From Balneolales bacterium (lineage in GTDB: Bacteria; Bacteroidota; Rhodothermia; Balneolales; HLUCCA01): a stretch of 13,396 bases of DNA. The translations under genes and the position numbers were made by a program. The stretch's first letter is position 1; each line of letters opens with the position of its first letter. The stretch lies in NCBI GenBank assembly GCA_022565415.1, contig JAIUMT010000062.1:1-13396 (forward strand). The letters are read 5' to 3'. Of this stretch, positions 6,777 to 13,396 are shown piece by piece. The notes below the pieces were generated by a model that made no database searches, was not told the DNA's origin, and was given only the letters and a program-made list of their open reading frames with translations.

Positions 6777-7778
6777 TTATTTCAAACTGGCGAATGCCTC
6801 TAGTTTCAGGGCGTCGTCGTATTGATTTCGTATTGCTTTGTGGTAACCCGTTACTGCTATCATTGCCGCGTTATCGGTGCAGTAAACAGGATTGGGAATA
6901 TGAAGCGTAATGCCCATTTCTTTTGCCAAAAGATGCATTTTCTCGCGCAACATGCTGTTTGCGGAAACCCCTCCGGCCAGAACCAAATCGCGGATTTTGA
7001 ATTCTTTAAGGGCTTTTTTGGTCTTCTTTACGAGTACTTCGGTTATCGCGTGCGATATGGAAGCGCTGAGGTTTTCGATATTAAGTTCGAGATAGGTGCC
7101 GCGTTCTGCCTCGGGAATAGCTTCAATGTGATACAACACCGATGTTTTTAACCCTGAAAAGCTAAATTCGTATCCCTCAGAGAGTAATGCTTGAGGGAAT
7201 TTCACGAATGAACGGTCGCCAGTGCGGGATTTCCGATCCATTAATGGTCCGCCCGGATAAGGAAGCCCGAGGATTTTTGCCGTTTTGTCGAATGCTTCTC
7301 CGGCAGCATCGTCGCGGGTTTCGCCCAGAATTTCGTGCTGCATGAAATCGTGAACCAATACCAATCGCGTGTGCCCACCCGACACGATTAATGACAAAAA
7401 TGGGTAATTCGGCTCGTTATCAATGAAATTTGCGTAAATATGGGCATCTATGTGATTCACTCCGATCAAGGGCTTCTTGTGCGAAAGCGCGAGTCCTTTG
7501 GCGAAGCACATGCCTACGAGCAACGCTCCCATCAGACCCGGACCGTTCGTAACGGCTATAGCGTCAATGTCTTCTATGGTTATAGATGCTTCGTTCAGGG
7601 CCTGTCTTGTGACGCCCCAGATGGATTGCTGATGCGCGCGGGAGGCTAGTTCGGGAACAACGCCGCCGAATTTCCGGTGGACGGCTTGGGAGGCAATAAC
7701 ATTCGAACGTAGTCCCGATTCGGAATAAACCGCCGCTGCCGTTTCGTCGCAAGATGACTCAATACCTAAAATATTCAT
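6777..7778 (-). CDS. tsaD: tRNA N6-adenosine threonylcarbamoyltransferase
   Basis: Transfers the threonylcarbamoyl group from threonylcarbamoyl-AMP to A37 of ANN-decoding tRNAs (t6A), acting with TsaB and TsaE in bacteria; neither partner gene is in this window. The 333 residues are of normal family length. It has the ASKHA fold motifs: MNILGIESSCDET at the N-terminus (phosphate 1), the metal-binding H109-x-x-x-H113 in VNHIDAHIYA, SLIVSGGHTRL (about 129-139), AGGVSANS (268-275) and the metal-ligand aspartate D302 in CTDNAAMIA. It starts after the dnaK terminator, so it probably has its own promoter in 7779-7897, and it is followed 10 nt later by the unrecognised 217-aa gene. No strong Shine-Dalgarno sequence is visible. 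Confidence 0.97.
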   Translation of the reverse strand: MNILGIESSCDETAAAVYSESGLRSNVIASQAVHRKFGGVVPELASRAHQQSIWGVTRQALNEASITIEDIDAIAVTNGPGLMGALLVGMCFAKGLALSHKKPLIGVNHIDAHIYANFIDNEPNYPFLSLIVSGGHTRLVLVHDFMQHEILGETRDDAAGEAFDKTAKILGLPYPGGPLMDRKSRTGDRSFVKFPQALLSEGYEFSFSGLKTSVLYHIEAIPEAERGTYLELNIENLSASISHAITEVLVKKTKKALKEFKIRDLVLAGGVSANSMLREKMHLLAKEMGITLHIPNPVYCTDNAAMIAVTGYHKAIRNQYDDALKLEAFASLK

Positions 7779-7816
7779 TTAAAAGACAGCCTTAAAATTC
7801 GCGCGATTTCTCAATT

Positions 7817-7843
7817 CACAAACGCACTTCGGGTAAAAAAAGC
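7817..7843 (-). repeat. Degenerate direct repeat, tsaD-proximal copy
   Basis: Reads CACAAACGCACTTCGGGT followed by seven A and GC on the plus strand. It matches the copy at 7880-7907 except for two transitions and one A of length. On the minus strand it contains TGCGTTTG, one mismatch from the TAnnTTTG -7 element, at 7818-7825, about 40 nt before the tsaD ATG. It could be a tsaD promoter remnant or copy. Confidence 0.55.
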
Positions 7844-7879
7844 TTTTTGCAAGATGTTTGCTAATGCTCACTCATCAAG

Positions 7880-7907
7880 CACAAACGCATTTCGAGTAAA
7901 AAAAAGC
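7880..7907 (-). repeat. Degenerate direct repeat, dnaK-proximal copy overlapping the terminator
   Basis: Reads CACAAACGCATTTCGAGT followed by eight A and GC on the plus strand. Its A-run is the T-tract of the dnaK terminator on the minus strand. It pairs with the copy at 7817-7843, starting 63 nt away, in the same orientation. Confidence 0.55.
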
Positions 7908-7934
7908 CCCCTGATTCGCGAGAAACAGGAGGCT
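7898..7934 (-). terminator. Rho-independent terminator of dnaK
   Basis: AGCC-C-CCTG at 7905-7913 pairs with CAGG-A-GGCT at 7926-7934, with one internal C/A mismatch. The loop can form an extra TTC/GAA pairing around GCGA. On the minus strand the stem is followed by eight T (7898-7905). It begins about 21 nt past the dnaK stop codon and separates dnaK from tsaD. Confidence 0.85.
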
Positions 7935-7955
7935 CTAAGTTAACAGAAATAATAC

Positions 7956-9893
7956 TTACTTCTTATCATTGTCTTCGTCGTCGACAACTTCATACTCAGC
8001 ATCAACTGCATCAGCACCTTTTTCACCTGAGCTAGCTTGCTCTCCACCGGTTTCTGAACCTGGAGCAGCGCCTTCAGCACCTTGTGCTTTTGCAGCTTGC
8101 TCGTAAAGCTCAGATGAGGCAGCGGCCCAAGCCTGATTTAACGCCTCAGATGCAGCTTCAAGCTCTTCAACTTTCTCTTCTTTGTGCAACTCTTCGAGTT
8201 TGGTTAAAGCAGCAGTAATTGCGTCTTTGTTTGCATCAGACAATTTGTCTTTATGCTCTTCGAGTTGTTTTTTGGTTGAGAAAATGAGGGCATCGGCGCC
8301 GTTAAGCTTCTCGATGCGATCTTTGAGTTGTTTGTCTTCCTCGGCATGCGCATCGGCATCCTGACGCATTTTCTCGATTTCGGAGTCGGAAAGTCCGGAA
8401 CTGCTTTCAATTCGGATTTTCTGCTCTTTGCCCGAAGCTTTGTCAGTTGCACTTACATTAAGCACACCGTTCGCATCGATATCGAATTTCACTTCTACCT
8501 GAGGTACTCCTCGCGGAGCTGGCATGATGCCGTCTAAGTGGAAACGTCCGAGTGTGCGGTTATCGACCGCTCTGGCTCGCTCGCCCTGAAGCACGTGGAT
8601 TTCAACACTAGGCTGATTATCTGCTGCTGTTGAAAAAGTCTCTGACTTGCTGGGCGGGATAGTGGTGTTGGCATCAATCAGCTTGGTCATAACTCCGCCG
8701 AGTGTTTCAATACCAAGTGAAAGCGGTGTTACATCAAGCAATACCACATCTTCAACTTCACCGGTTAACACGCCACCCTGAATCGCAGCACCTACAGCTA
8801 CTACTTCATCGGGGTTTACGCCTTTACTCGGATCTTTACCGAAGAAGTTCTTCACAATTTCCTGAATGGCCGGAATTCGTGTTGATCCACCTACCAAAAT
8901 AACCTGATCGATTTCAGATTTGCTCAACCCTGCATCTTTAAGCGCGTTTTCGCACGGGGCCAAGGTTCTTTTCACAAGATCATCTACCAATTGCTCGAAT
9001 TTTGAGCGGGTGATGTCGATGTTCAAGTGTTTTGGTCCTGACTGATCGGCAGTGATGAACGGCAGGTTTACGTTGGTTTTGGTTGAACCAGAAAGCTCAA
9101 TTTTGGCTTTTTCAGCAGCATCTTTCAGACGTTGCATAGCCATTGCGTCTTTGCGCAAATCGATACTTTCTTCTCTTTTGAACTCGTCTGCAAGGAAGTT
9201 GATAAGTCGTCCGTCGAAATCGTCACCACCAAGATGGGTATCTCCGTTGGTTGACTTCACTTCGAAAACACCATCGCCTAATTCGAGTACAGATACGTCA
9301 AATGTACCTCCACCAAGGTCATAAACGGCAATAGTTTGAGATTTGTCTTTTTTGTCGAGTCCGTATGCAAGCGCTGCAGCTGTTGGCTCATTAATGATAC
9401 GTTTTACTTCAAGTCCAGCGATTTTACCGGCTTCTTGAGTCGCTTTTCGCTGCGCATCGTTGAAATAAGCAGGAACGGTAATTACAGCTTCTGTCACTTT
9501 CTCACCAAGGTAGTCCTCAGCAGTCTGCTTCATTTTCTGAAGTACCATTGCAGAGATTTCCTGTGGAGCATACTTGCGATCGTCTACGTTTACACGCGCG
9601 GTTCCGTCTTCGGCTTTTACCACTTCGTACGATACCTGAGAAGTTTCATTTGCAACTTCATCATGCATACGTCCCATGAAACGCTTAATGGAGGCGATTG
9701 TGTTTTTCGGATTGGTAATGGCCTGACGTTTAGCCGCCGCTCCAACCAATCTTTCTCCGTCTTTAGTAAATGCGACCACAGAAGGGGTTGTTCGTCCGCC
9801 TTCTGGATTTGGAATTACAACTGGCTCATTGCCTTCCATTACTGAAACGCATGAGTTTGTAGTTCCGAGGTCAATTCCTATGATTTTTCCCAT
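7956..9893 (-). CDS. dnaK: Chaperone DnaK (Hsp70)
   Basis: Cytoplasmic ATP-driven chaperone that binds exposed hydrophobic segments and, with DnaJ and GrpE, refolds or holds client proteins. The 645 residues are a standard length. Nucleotide-binding domain: IGIDLGTTNSCVSVMEG (5-21), K70 in the IKRFMGR segment, INEPTAAALAYG (167-178), YDLGGGTFDVSVLE (191-204) and ILVGGSTRIP (332-341). The interdomain linker VVLLDVTPLSLG is at about 383-394. A substrate-binding beta domain follows, then a charged helical lid from about 500. The disordered C-terminal tail is Gly/Ala/Glu rich and ends with DAEYEVVDDEDNDKK, the usual bacterial acidic end. It follows hsp20 by 42 nt with no terminator between, so the two are likely co-transcribed. 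No grpE or dnaJ is next to it. No CIRCE element (TTAGCACTC-N9-GAGTGCTAA) was found upstream. Confidence 0.99.
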   Translation of the reverse strand: MGKIIGIDLGTTNSCVSVMEGNEPVVIPNPEGGRTTPSVVAFTKDGERLVGAAAKRQAITNPKNTIASIKRFMGRMHDEVANETSQVSYEVVKAEDGTARVNVDDRKYAPQEISAMVLQKMKQTAEDYLGEKVTEAVITVPAYFNDAQRKATQEAGKIAGLEVKRIINEPTAAALAYGLDKKDKSQTIAVYDLGGGTFDVSVLELGDGVFEVKSTNGDTHLGGDDFDGRLINFLADEFKREESIDLRKDAMAMQRLKDAAEKAKIELSGSTKTNVNLPFITADQSGPKHLNIDITRSKFEQLVDDLVKRTLAPCENALKDAGLSKSEIDQVILVGGSTRIPAIQEIVKNFFGKDPSKGVNPDEVVAVGAAIQGGVLTGEVEDVVLLDVTPLSLGIETLGGVMTKLIDANTTIPPSKSETFSTAADNQPSVEIHVLQGERARAVDNRTLGRFHLDGIMPAPRGVPQVEVKFDIDANGVLNVSATDKASGKEQKIRIESSSGLSDSEIEKMRQDADAHAEEDKQLKDRIEKLNGADALIFSTKKQLEEHKDKLSDANKDAITAALTKLEELHKEEKVEELEAASEALNQAWAAASSELYEQAAKAQGAEGAAPGSETGGEQASSGEKGADAVDAEYEVVDDEDNDKK

Positions 9894-9935
9894 AATATAT
9901 ATTTGTTGTCTTTTTTCGTGAATATGTAATTAAAA

Positions 9936-10364
9936 TCAGTCTATGTCGATTGAGGCAGCATCAGTGCCAGAATCGGTAACGTGCACCACAACTGTGAGCA
10001 CACCGTCTTTAAACGATGCTTTGATGTCAGATTTCTGGATGCTCACCGGAATTGGAAACGATCGAGAAAACCGACCGAAATGCCGCTCACGTCTTAACCA
10101 AGACGTATGATCGGCACTTTCCAATATTTGGCGCTCGCCTTTTATCGTCAATATGTTTTCTGCCAGCTCTACTTTGATGTCTTTTTTTGTCATGCCCGGC
10201 AGGTCGGCATAAATTTCAAACCCTTCGGAAGTTTGTACGAAGTCCGCTTTCGGACTAAATACATCCAAATCTTCTTCAGTTACCAGGTTTTCGAAAAATG
10301 ATTGAATCTCTTTTCCGAGTTGGTTTAGCTTTTGCTCTAATGGTTTGGTATTAAAATCTGTCAT
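9936..10364 (-). CDS. Small heat-shock protein, Hsp20 / alpha-crystallin family
   Basis: ATP-independent holdase that forms oligomers and keeps unfolding proteins soluble for later refolding by DnaK. It has 142 residues, a normal size. A helical N-terminal arm (about 1-38, EQKLNQLGKEIQSFFENLV) precedes the alpha-crystallin domain at about 42-131, with the markers YADLPGMTKKDIKVEL, LTIKGER, HFGRFSRSFPIP and FKDGVLTVVV. The last residues SIDID contain an I-x-I motif (I139-D140-I141) of the type that docks between dimers in oligomer assembly. It lies immediately upstream of dnaK, which fits a shared stress-induced transcript handing clients from holdase to foldase. The 113-nt leader between it and aroA contains several TGnCA half-sites and a GC-rich hairpin, probably the control region. 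Confidence 0.95.
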   Translation of the reverse strand: MTDFNTKPLEQKLNQLGKEIQSFFENLVTEEDLDVFSPKADFVQTSEGFEIYADLPGMTKKDIKVELAENILTIKGERQILESADHTSWLRRERHFGRFSRSFPIPVSIQKSDIKASFKDGVLTVVVHVTDSGTDAASIDID

Positions 10365-10392
10365 AATCTTATCTTTTAAATGATGTATAACA

Positions 10393-10423
10393 GATATAGC
10401 AAGGTTGATGCCAAAGCTGACAA
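10393..10423 (-). promoter_or_regulatory. Possible promoter of hsp20-dnaK
   Basis: The minus strand has TTGTCA (10418-10423) and TATATC (10393-10398) separated by 19 nt, slightly longer than the ideal 17 for a -35/-10 pair. TATATCTG (10391-10398) is also one mismatch from the Bacteroidota TAnnTTTG box. Either reading puts the start point about 20 nt before the hsp20 ATG. Tentative. Confidence 0.28.
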
Positions 10424-10481
10424 TACCTTAAATTCCCGACTTATTGACACGCCGGGCAGCGCGTCGTTGCCATTTTGTCAG
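10409..10481. promoter_or_regulatory. Paired TGnCA-type sites in the hsp20-dnaK leader
   Basis: Two similar imperfect dyads lie here: TGCCAAAGCTGACA at 10409-10422 and TGCCATTTTGTCA at 10468-10480. Each is TGCCA, 3-4 nt, then TGACA or TGTCA, and their centres are about 59 bp apart. The distal one overlaps the aroA stop codon; the proximal one overlaps the candidate -35 element. Their arrangement suggests a regulator or alternative sigma-factor site for stress control, but the cognate factor is unknown. Confidence 0.3.
10446..10465. other. GC-rich hairpin between aroA and hsp20
   Basis: GACACGC at the left and GCGCGTC at the right pair with one A/C mismatch around a central CGGGCA. It stands out in an AT-rich spacer, 13 nt past the aroA stop codon. 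No T-run follows on the minus strand, so if it ends aroA transcripts it does so without a canonical T-tract. It lies between the two TGCCA-type sites. Confidence 0.4.
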
Positions 10482-11764
10482 ACCACAGACAAGGTACTTA
10501 GATCTTCCCAAAATTTCGGGTACGATATGGCGGTACATGATGCATCTTTGACAGATGATTTTCCATCCGAACGCCCGGCTAGAATAGCAGCCGACATCGC
10601 AATTCTATGATCGTGTAGCGATTCGTACGTAGCTGGCTTAGCTACAAACGACGGATCGCCAAAAATGGTTAGTCCGTCTTCGTGTTCTTCGAAACGTACT
10701 CCGGCTTCTTTGAGCAAAGCAGCAACGGCTGCAAGACGATCGCTTTCTTTATGCCTCAGGTCTGATGCACCACGGAACGTAGAGATGCCATCAGCAAATG
10801 CCATAGCAACGCTCAGAATAGGCAATTCATCGATGCAGTTAGGAACTTCCTCGGGACGAATTTCAACGGGTTTGAGTTGTTTGAAACGAACAACGAGGTC
10901 GGCAACGGGTTCACTCACGCTACTGCGCTCGTTTGTCACCGAAATATCGGCGCCCATGCGTTGCAAAATATGCATTGCGGCTGTACGAGTCGGATTCAAA
11001 CCCACATTTTTAAGTTCTATTTCCGCATTCGGATAGATCGATCCGGCCACTAGCCAAAACGCCGCTGCAGAGAAATCCCCCGGAACCGCATAATTCTGCA
11101 ACGGTATATCGGTGCTTCGAGAAGATCTAATATGCCGCACACCTGCATTCGTTTCCACTTCCAGATTCAACAGACGTTCGGTATGATCGCGACTAATAAC
11201 CGGCTCAATAACCTCGGTTGGCTTGGTTCCGAAAAGTCCGGCCAACAGAACGCAAGACTTAACCTGCGCACTCGGAATGGGTAAATCATACTTCATTGGC
11301 GTGATGGAATTACCCGGTTTAATCGTCAGCGGCAAGAAATCGCCGTTTCGGGCTTCGAAATTAACACCCATTTGCTGCAATGGATTAATAATTCGTTTCA
11401 TCGTTCGGGATGAAAGAGAGTCGTCGCCAATGAGTGTGGCTTCGATACCGGCTCCGGCCAAAATACCGGTAAGTAAACGAGCGGTAGTTCCCGAATTACC
11501 GCAATCGATAGCCGTTTCCGGACTCGAAAGTCCGTCCCGACCCACACCTTTTATCGTTACCGTATCTCCAACCTGATCAATAGTAACACCAAGTTGCCTG
11601 AAACACGATAGTGTAGTTTGTGGATCTGCAGCAGCCGAATAATTTTCTATCACAGATGTACCGTCGGCAATTGAGGCAAACATAGCTGCCCGATGCGCAA
11701 TAGACTTATCTGGAGGCATAGAAATGGCCCCTTTCAACGACTTCAACCCATAAACGTACTTCAT
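10478..11764 (-). CDS. aroA: 3-phosphoshikimate 1-carboxyvinyltransferase (EPSP synthase), class II-like
   Basis: Sixth step of the shikimate pathway: transfers enolpyruvyl from PEP to shikimate-3-phosphate, giving EPSP on the way to chorismate and the aromatic amino acids. The 428 residues are a normal length. The motifs match class II (Bacillus-like) enzymes: PPDKSIAHR (17-25), SAQVK (165-169), RDHTE (192-196) and LNPTR (256-260). Also seen are GNSGTTAR (89-96), GDFSAAAFW (229-237), the catalytic DE pair D312-E313 in CIDELP, the KESDR loop (339-343) and HDHR near the C-terminus. Class I enzymes usually have PGSKS where this has PPDKS; class II proteins usually have PGDKS, so the second Pro is a small variation. 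The start is 6 nt after the TPR gene stop codon, with GAAGGA inside the last TPR codons and AAGGG right after, which suggests translational coupling. Confidence 0.97.
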   Translation of the reverse strand: MKYVYGLKSLKGAISMPPDKSIAHRAAMFASIADGTSVIENYSAAADPQTTLSCFRQLGVTIDQVGDTVTIKGVGRDGLSSPETAIDCGNSGTTARLLTGILAGAGIEATLIGDDSLSSRTMKRIINPLQQMGVNFEARNGDFLPLTIKPGNSITPMKYDLPIPSAQVKSCVLLAGLFGTKPTEVIEPVISRDHTERLLNLEVETNAGVRHIRSSRSTDIPLQNYAVPGDFSAAAFWLVAGSIYPNAEIELKNVGLNPTRTAAMHILQRMGADISVTNERSSVSEPVADLVVRFKQLKPVEIRPEEVPNCIDELPILSVAMAFADGISTFRGASDLRHKESDRLAAVAALLKEAGVRFEEHEDGLTIFGDPSFVAKPATYESLHDHRIAMSAAILAGRSDGKSSVKDASCTAISYPKFWEDLSTLSVV

Positions 11765-11767
11765 AAT

Positions 11768-11782
11768 CCCTTAATTTCCTTC
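11768..11782 (-). promoter_or_regulatory. aroA ribosome binding site embedded in the end of the TPR gene
   Basis: The minus strand reads GAAGGA across the last Glu-Gly codons of the TPR gene, about 12 nt before the aroA ATG. A second AAGGG (11768-11772) lies only 3 nt before it, overlapping the TAA stop. This is one of the few clear Shine-Dalgarno-like sequences in the window and supports both the aroA start and coupling to the upstream gene. Confidence 0.5.
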
Positions 11783-13396
11783 AATTACTCTTCTTGCAAT
11801 ATCTGCCGCAGCTGAATTCGGATAACGTTCAATCACCGACCGGTATGTGGCCCGCGACTCCGAGGTATTTCCCTGTGCACGCTGAATCTCAGCTGATCGA
11901 ACCATCGACATCGAAACCCATTCATCGTACGCCTCAAACAGAACCCTCACCCGCGAATACGTTTCGAGAGCTTCTCTATTCTGATTTGTGCGTTGCTGTA
12001 TAAATCCGAGCCAGTAGGTTGCCTCGGCGCCAATCTCGACCGAATTCCGCTCTGATATCTCACGGAGTTTTGGTTCCGCCTCAACAAACTGTTCCTTGCG
12101 GATTAACACCTTCGAAAGACCAAGCTCAGCGGCCTCACTGTTTGCATTCACGCGCAACACATTTCGATACGTACTTTCTGCTTCGTCCAGACGACCCAAT
12201 GCAAGCAAGGCATTTCCCTTACCAACACCGGCTTCCACACGAAGTCGCTGTGTTCGCGATTCAAGCTGTGTAAAATAGTCCAGCGCCACCGCATAATCCC
12301 CTTTTTCAAACGATATCATTCCCAGGTTCAGCAATGCCGATTCTGCACGGCCGCTTCGCGGATGATCGTTTATAATATTCTGGTAAGCTTGAATCGCAGC
12401 CGCCTCGTCATTCAACTGACGATGTGCTTCTGCCAAATTGAAATAGGCTTCTGGCACAAGTCGGGTCGAGTTTGTTACCCGGATGTAATCTCTAAATGCC
12501 TCCACAGCTGCAGCATAGTCTGCCGTTCGCAACAAGAACTCGGCCTGACGAAAACGTAGCTGGTCGGCAGTTGATGCCTGAGGGTTCTGACGAATAAAGT
12601 CCTCCAGAATTTCTGAACTTCTGTCGGCGTCGCCAGCCGAAAGCATTGCAAACTGAATTCCGTTTACAGCCTCGATAATCAACGGACTCCGCGGATAATT
12701 ATCCAAAACTGCCTGATAGGCTTCAATCGCTCGTTGGAATTCACCGGCATTATAATACGCATCGCCAATGTTGTACTGCGCCCGGGCAGCCCAATTCGAG
12801 CCACGATACTGACGAATCAATCGCTGAAACTCTTCAATCGCCTGTGTGTAGTTCCCCGCCAGGAAGTAGATATATCCGATATTATACATGGATTGCTCGC
12901 GCAGACGACTTTCTGGAAACTGTCGTAACAACCGACGAAATGCCTGAACTGCTTCGAAAGTTTGGTCTAATCGATAATACCCGTTTCCAACCTGGAAAAG
13001 TGCGTAATCGGCACCTGGGTTTACGCCAATGGCCTGCTCATAAAAGCGAATCGCCTCACGATACTGCCGTAGCGCATAGTAAGAATCTCCCAAACGGAGT
13101 TGCGTATCGATATCATAGGGGAACAATGCAATCGGCGGAGCTTCGTACTCTTCCAGAAACAAGCGCAACGGCTCGATTGCCTTATCGAACTGATTCATGC
13201 GAAAGTAACTCCATCCGAGCGAGTATTGAGCAGCTCCTGCGAACTCATGATTCGGGAATTCCTGCAAAAACTTGGAGAACTGGGGGGCTGCTCTGGCGTA
13301 TTCTTCCTGATTATACCACGCGTCTGCGCTCCAAAACAATGCTTCGCCGGCTAATCGTCCGCGAGGCTCGTCTTTGTAAACATTTTCAAAAATGGG
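11771..13396 (-). CDS. Tetratricopeptide-repeat protein, partial (N-terminus outside window)
   Basis: At least 541 residues made almost wholly of tandem TPR units of 34-37 residues. The frame stays open to the right edge (visible protein begins PIFENVYKDEPRGR), so the start is not in the window; an in-frame TTG at 13337-13339 is not a credible start. Repeats are easily seen: YSLGWSYFRMNQFDKAIEPL, LRLGDSYYALRQYREAIRFY, FQVGNGYYRLDQTFEAVQAF, YNIGYIYFLAGNYTQAIEEF and YNIGDAYYNAGEFQRAIEAY, then more diverged units to the C-terminal VIEGN. Many units have the Y-P-x-S or F-P-x-S turn typical of TPR_6 / YbgF- and BamD-like proteins, which suggests a protein-protein scaffold, possibly in the periplasm. 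The signal sequence, if any, is out of view. The specific partner and role are unknown. aroA follows after 6 nt and appears co-transcribed, though no functional connection is evident. Confidence 0.92.
   Translation of the reverse strand, partial: PIFENVYKDEPRGRLAGEALFWSADAWYNQEEYARAAPQFSKFLQEFPNHEFAGAAQYSLGWSYFRMNQFDKAIEPLRLFLEEYEAPPIALFPYDIDTQLRLGDSYYALRQYREAIRFYEQAIGVNPGADYALFQVGNGYYRLDQTFEAVQAFRRLLRQFPESRLREQSMYNIGYIYFLAGNYTQAIEEFQRLIRQYRGSNWAARAQYNIGDAYYNAGEFQRAIEAYQAVLDNYPRSPLIIEAVNGIQFAMLSAGDADRSSEILEDFIRQNPQASTADQLRFRQAEFLLRTADYAAAVEAFRDYIRVTNSTRLVPEAYFNLAEAHRQLNDEAAAIQAYQNIINDHPRSGRAESALLNLGMISFEKGDYAVALDYFTQLESRTQRLRVEAGVGKGNALLALGRLDEAESTYRNVLRVNANSEAAELGLSKVLIRKEQFVEAEPKLREISERNSVEIGAEATYWLGFIQQRTNQNREALETYSRVRVLFEAYDEWVSMSMVRSAEIQRAQGNTSESRATYRSVIERYPNSAAADIARRVIEGN

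Noticed and set aside
7860..7885. Possible CIRCE (HrcA) element near dnaK
   Set aside because: GCTAATGCTCACTC has partial resemblance only. It lacks the TTAGCACTC-N9-GAGTGCTAA inverted repeat and lies downstream of dnaK, not in its promoter.
9336..9845. 169-codon plus-strand ORF opposite dnaK
   Set aside because: Lies wholly antisense to the highly conserved dnaK coding sequence. Long open antisense frames are a known codon-bias artefact of Hsp70 genes, and the translation (rich in Phe, Cys, Arg, Ser) resembles no protein.
11223..11576. 117-codon plus-strand ORF opposite aroA
   Set aside because: Antisense shadow of a fully motif-supported aroA; no recognisable domain and no promoter or ribosome binding site.
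13337..13339. TTG as the start of the TPR protein
   Set aside because: The frame remains open to the window edge and the upstream residues continue the repeat-like sequence, so the gene is truncated by the window rather than starting here.
1..13396. A previously undescribed defence, mobile or biosynthetic system
   Set aside because: All but one gene are recognisable housekeeping or transport families in separate short transcription units. No recombinase, toxin-antitoxin pair, nuclease-helicase cluster, CRISPR array or terminal repeat is present, so no new system can be supported.

Overview
This 13.4 kb window looks like ordinary chromosome from a member of the Bacteroidota / Balneolota / Rhodothermota lineage. 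That placement is an inference. It rests on a TonB-dependent receptor with an N-terminal CarboxypepD_reg-like domain, a TAnnTTTG-type -7 box upstream of it, few strong Shine-Dalgarno sequences, a type 2 PyrF, a K+-dependent-type membrane pyrophosphatase and a Bacillus-like class II AroA. There are ten supported protein genes: one on the plus strand and nine on the minus strand. No rRNA, tRNA, CRISPR array, insertion sequence, integrase or prophage sign was seen.

Layout from left to right. The 3' part of a membrane ion-pumping pyrophosphatase gene (hppA, +) runs in from the left edge and ends at a strong hairpin terminator. Because the hairpin has T-runs on both sides, it can also stop transcripts coming the other way. 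All other genes are on the minus strand, so in transcription order they read from the right edge leftwards. (1) A long TPR protein, cut by the right edge, is followed 6 nt later by aroA (EPSP synthase); the aroA ribosome binding site lies inside the last TPR codons. (2) hsp20 is followed 42 nt later by dnaK and a terminator; this is a stress chaperone pair with a repeat-rich leader. (3) tsaD (tRNA t6A synthesis) is followed 10 nt later by an unrecognised 217-aa soluble protein. (4) A 415-nt spacer holds a probable promoter and a small dyad, and leads into a 977-aa TonB-dependent outer-membrane receptor that ends at its own terminator. (5) pyrF (OMP decarboxylase) is followed 4 nt later by rnhA (RNase HI).

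The genes are mainly housekeeping: energy coupling by pyrophosphate, pyrimidine and aromatic amino-acid synthesis, RNA:DNA hybrid removal, tRNA modification, protein folding and nutrient uptake. They share no single pathway. I do not see a new biological system here. The points most worth a second look are small: paired TGnCA-type sites and a GC-rich hairpin upstream of hsp20-dnaK, a degenerate direct repeat just past the dnaK terminator, an operator-like dyad upstream of the TonB receptor, the very short pyrF leader, and the unrecognised gene following tsaD.
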